Assembly (NCBI RefSeq): GCF_900187405.1
Contig: NZ_LT896716.1
Coordinates: forward strand, 2,112,001-2,176,000
DNA length: 64,000 nucleotides
Source: Geobacter sp. DSM 9736
GTDB taxonomy: Bacteria; Desulfobacterota; Desulfuromonadia; Geobacterales; Geobacteraceae
Direction: 5' to 3'
Of the stretch, positions 63,698 to 64,000 are shown piece after piece (the stretch's first letter is position 1; each line of letters starts with the position of its first letter). The notes beneath the pieces were generated by a model. The model was not told where the DNA came from, did not search any database, and was given only the letters and a program-made list of their open reading frames with translations. Position numbers and translations under genes: made by a program.

Positions 63698-64000
63698 TCA
63701 TTCAGGGCACTGGCGCTCAATGAAGGCGAGCCTCTGCAGAACACTGGAGGCATCGGGCGCCTGTTCCGGGCCATGTAGCGCTAGAAAGACTTCACGAAAC
63801 CTGTCGGTGACATAGACCGAAATGTCGCCTGGGCAGAACCGGTTGACTATTTCTCCCCCTGTATCGGCGAGTACCGGGAATGGAATTCCCAGTTCAACCT
63901 TCAACTGTCCTGCCTCCGGCTTGCTTTTCAAAACCACGACGACAACCGCGGCCTCGGACTCCTCAAGCTCCCCGAGGTTGGCAGCAAGAGATGCAAGAAA
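63698..64000 (-). CDS. Peroxiredoxin-like (AhpC/TSA) protein, 5' part beyond the window
   Basis: The frame is open from the right edge of the window to the stop at 63698, giving the last 100 residues. Phe-Leu-Ala-Ser-Leu-Ala-Ala-Asn then Val-Val-Val-Val-Val-Leu, Phe-Pro-Val-Leu-Ala-Asp-Thr, and Ile-Ser-Val-Tyr-Val-Thr-Asp match the second half of the thioredoxin-like fold of AhpC/TSA proteins (helix, beta3, beta4). The active-site Cys region lies outside the window, so enzyme activity cannot be judged. Confidence 0.7.
   Translation of the reverse strand, partial: FLASLAANLGELEESEAAVVVVVLKSKPEAGQLKVELGIPFPVLADTGGEIVNRFCPGDISVYVTDRFREVFLALHGPEQAPDASSVLQRLAFIERQCPE

Overview
The window reads as a chromosomal segment of a Geobacter-like member of the Desulfuromonadota. 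The evidence is a bacteriohopanoid cluster (shc, hpnA, hpnH, hpnI, hpnN) with an embedded dxs, seven chemoreceptors with three CheW proteins and a CheD, sigma-54 and sigma-28 type promoters, a single-chain class I fumarase, an OFA-type carboxylate transporter and many small Cys-rich or c-type-like secreted proteins. Most of the window is GC-rich; roughly the first 4.6 kb is visibly more AT-rich. No rRNA, tRNA or CRISPR array was seen.

Layout. (a) 1-5.5 kb: an AT-richer accessory block on the minus strand with a thermolysin-type (M4) protease, a separate gene for an M4-type propeptide, and two related small secreted proteins. Dispersed repeats lie between these genes and a decayed IS630-type transposase bounds the block. 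(b) 5.7-7.1 kb: a Tat-exported amidohydrolase, followed by a mosaic of inverted repeats. (c) 7.5-19.3 kb: two divergent hopanoid operons. The leftward one is hpnN, an MnmM/YtqB-like methyltransferase, hpnI and a ChaN-like lipoprotein, with ATGA overlaps at the last two junctions. The rightward one is shc, hpnA, dxs, hpnH. Together they supply isoprenoid precursor, cyclise squalene, extend and glycosylate the side chain, and move hopanoids to the outer membrane. (d) 19.3-39.4 kb: a sensory block on the minus strand with seven methyl-accepting chemotaxis proteins (MCPs). Four lack a C-terminal pentapeptide; one of these is co-transcribed with a phosphate-binding-like periplasmic protein, and three of the four-gene transcription units have sigma-28-like promoters. 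The other three are each preceded by their own cheW and end in an aromatic-x-x-aromatic tail. A large AsmA/DUF748 protein sits in the middle.

(e) 39.6-45.8 kb: a NarX/NarL-type kinase with two regulators and a REC-REC-PAS-GGDEF-EAL protein. (f) 46-53 kb: housekeeping and small genes (methyltransferase, holin-like membrane protein, TauE/SafE permease, CheD, bacterioferritin, cold-shock protein, GYD protein, Cys-rich exported peptide, DUF454, fumarase). (g) 53.3-64 kb: DUF2845 protein, a very large Lhr-type helicase, the OFA transporter, a TadG-like protein, a small Cys-rich protein, a FN3 lipoprotein, a DUF4124 protein, a single-domain response regulator and an incomplete peroxiredoxin-like gene.

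The most notable non-coding signal is a candidate regulon. The OFA transporter and the small Cys-rich protein gene each have a sigma-54 type promoter, with copies of the palindrome TTTGCA-N4-TGCAAA about 110-260 bp upstream. A further copy lies upstream of the single-domain response regulator.
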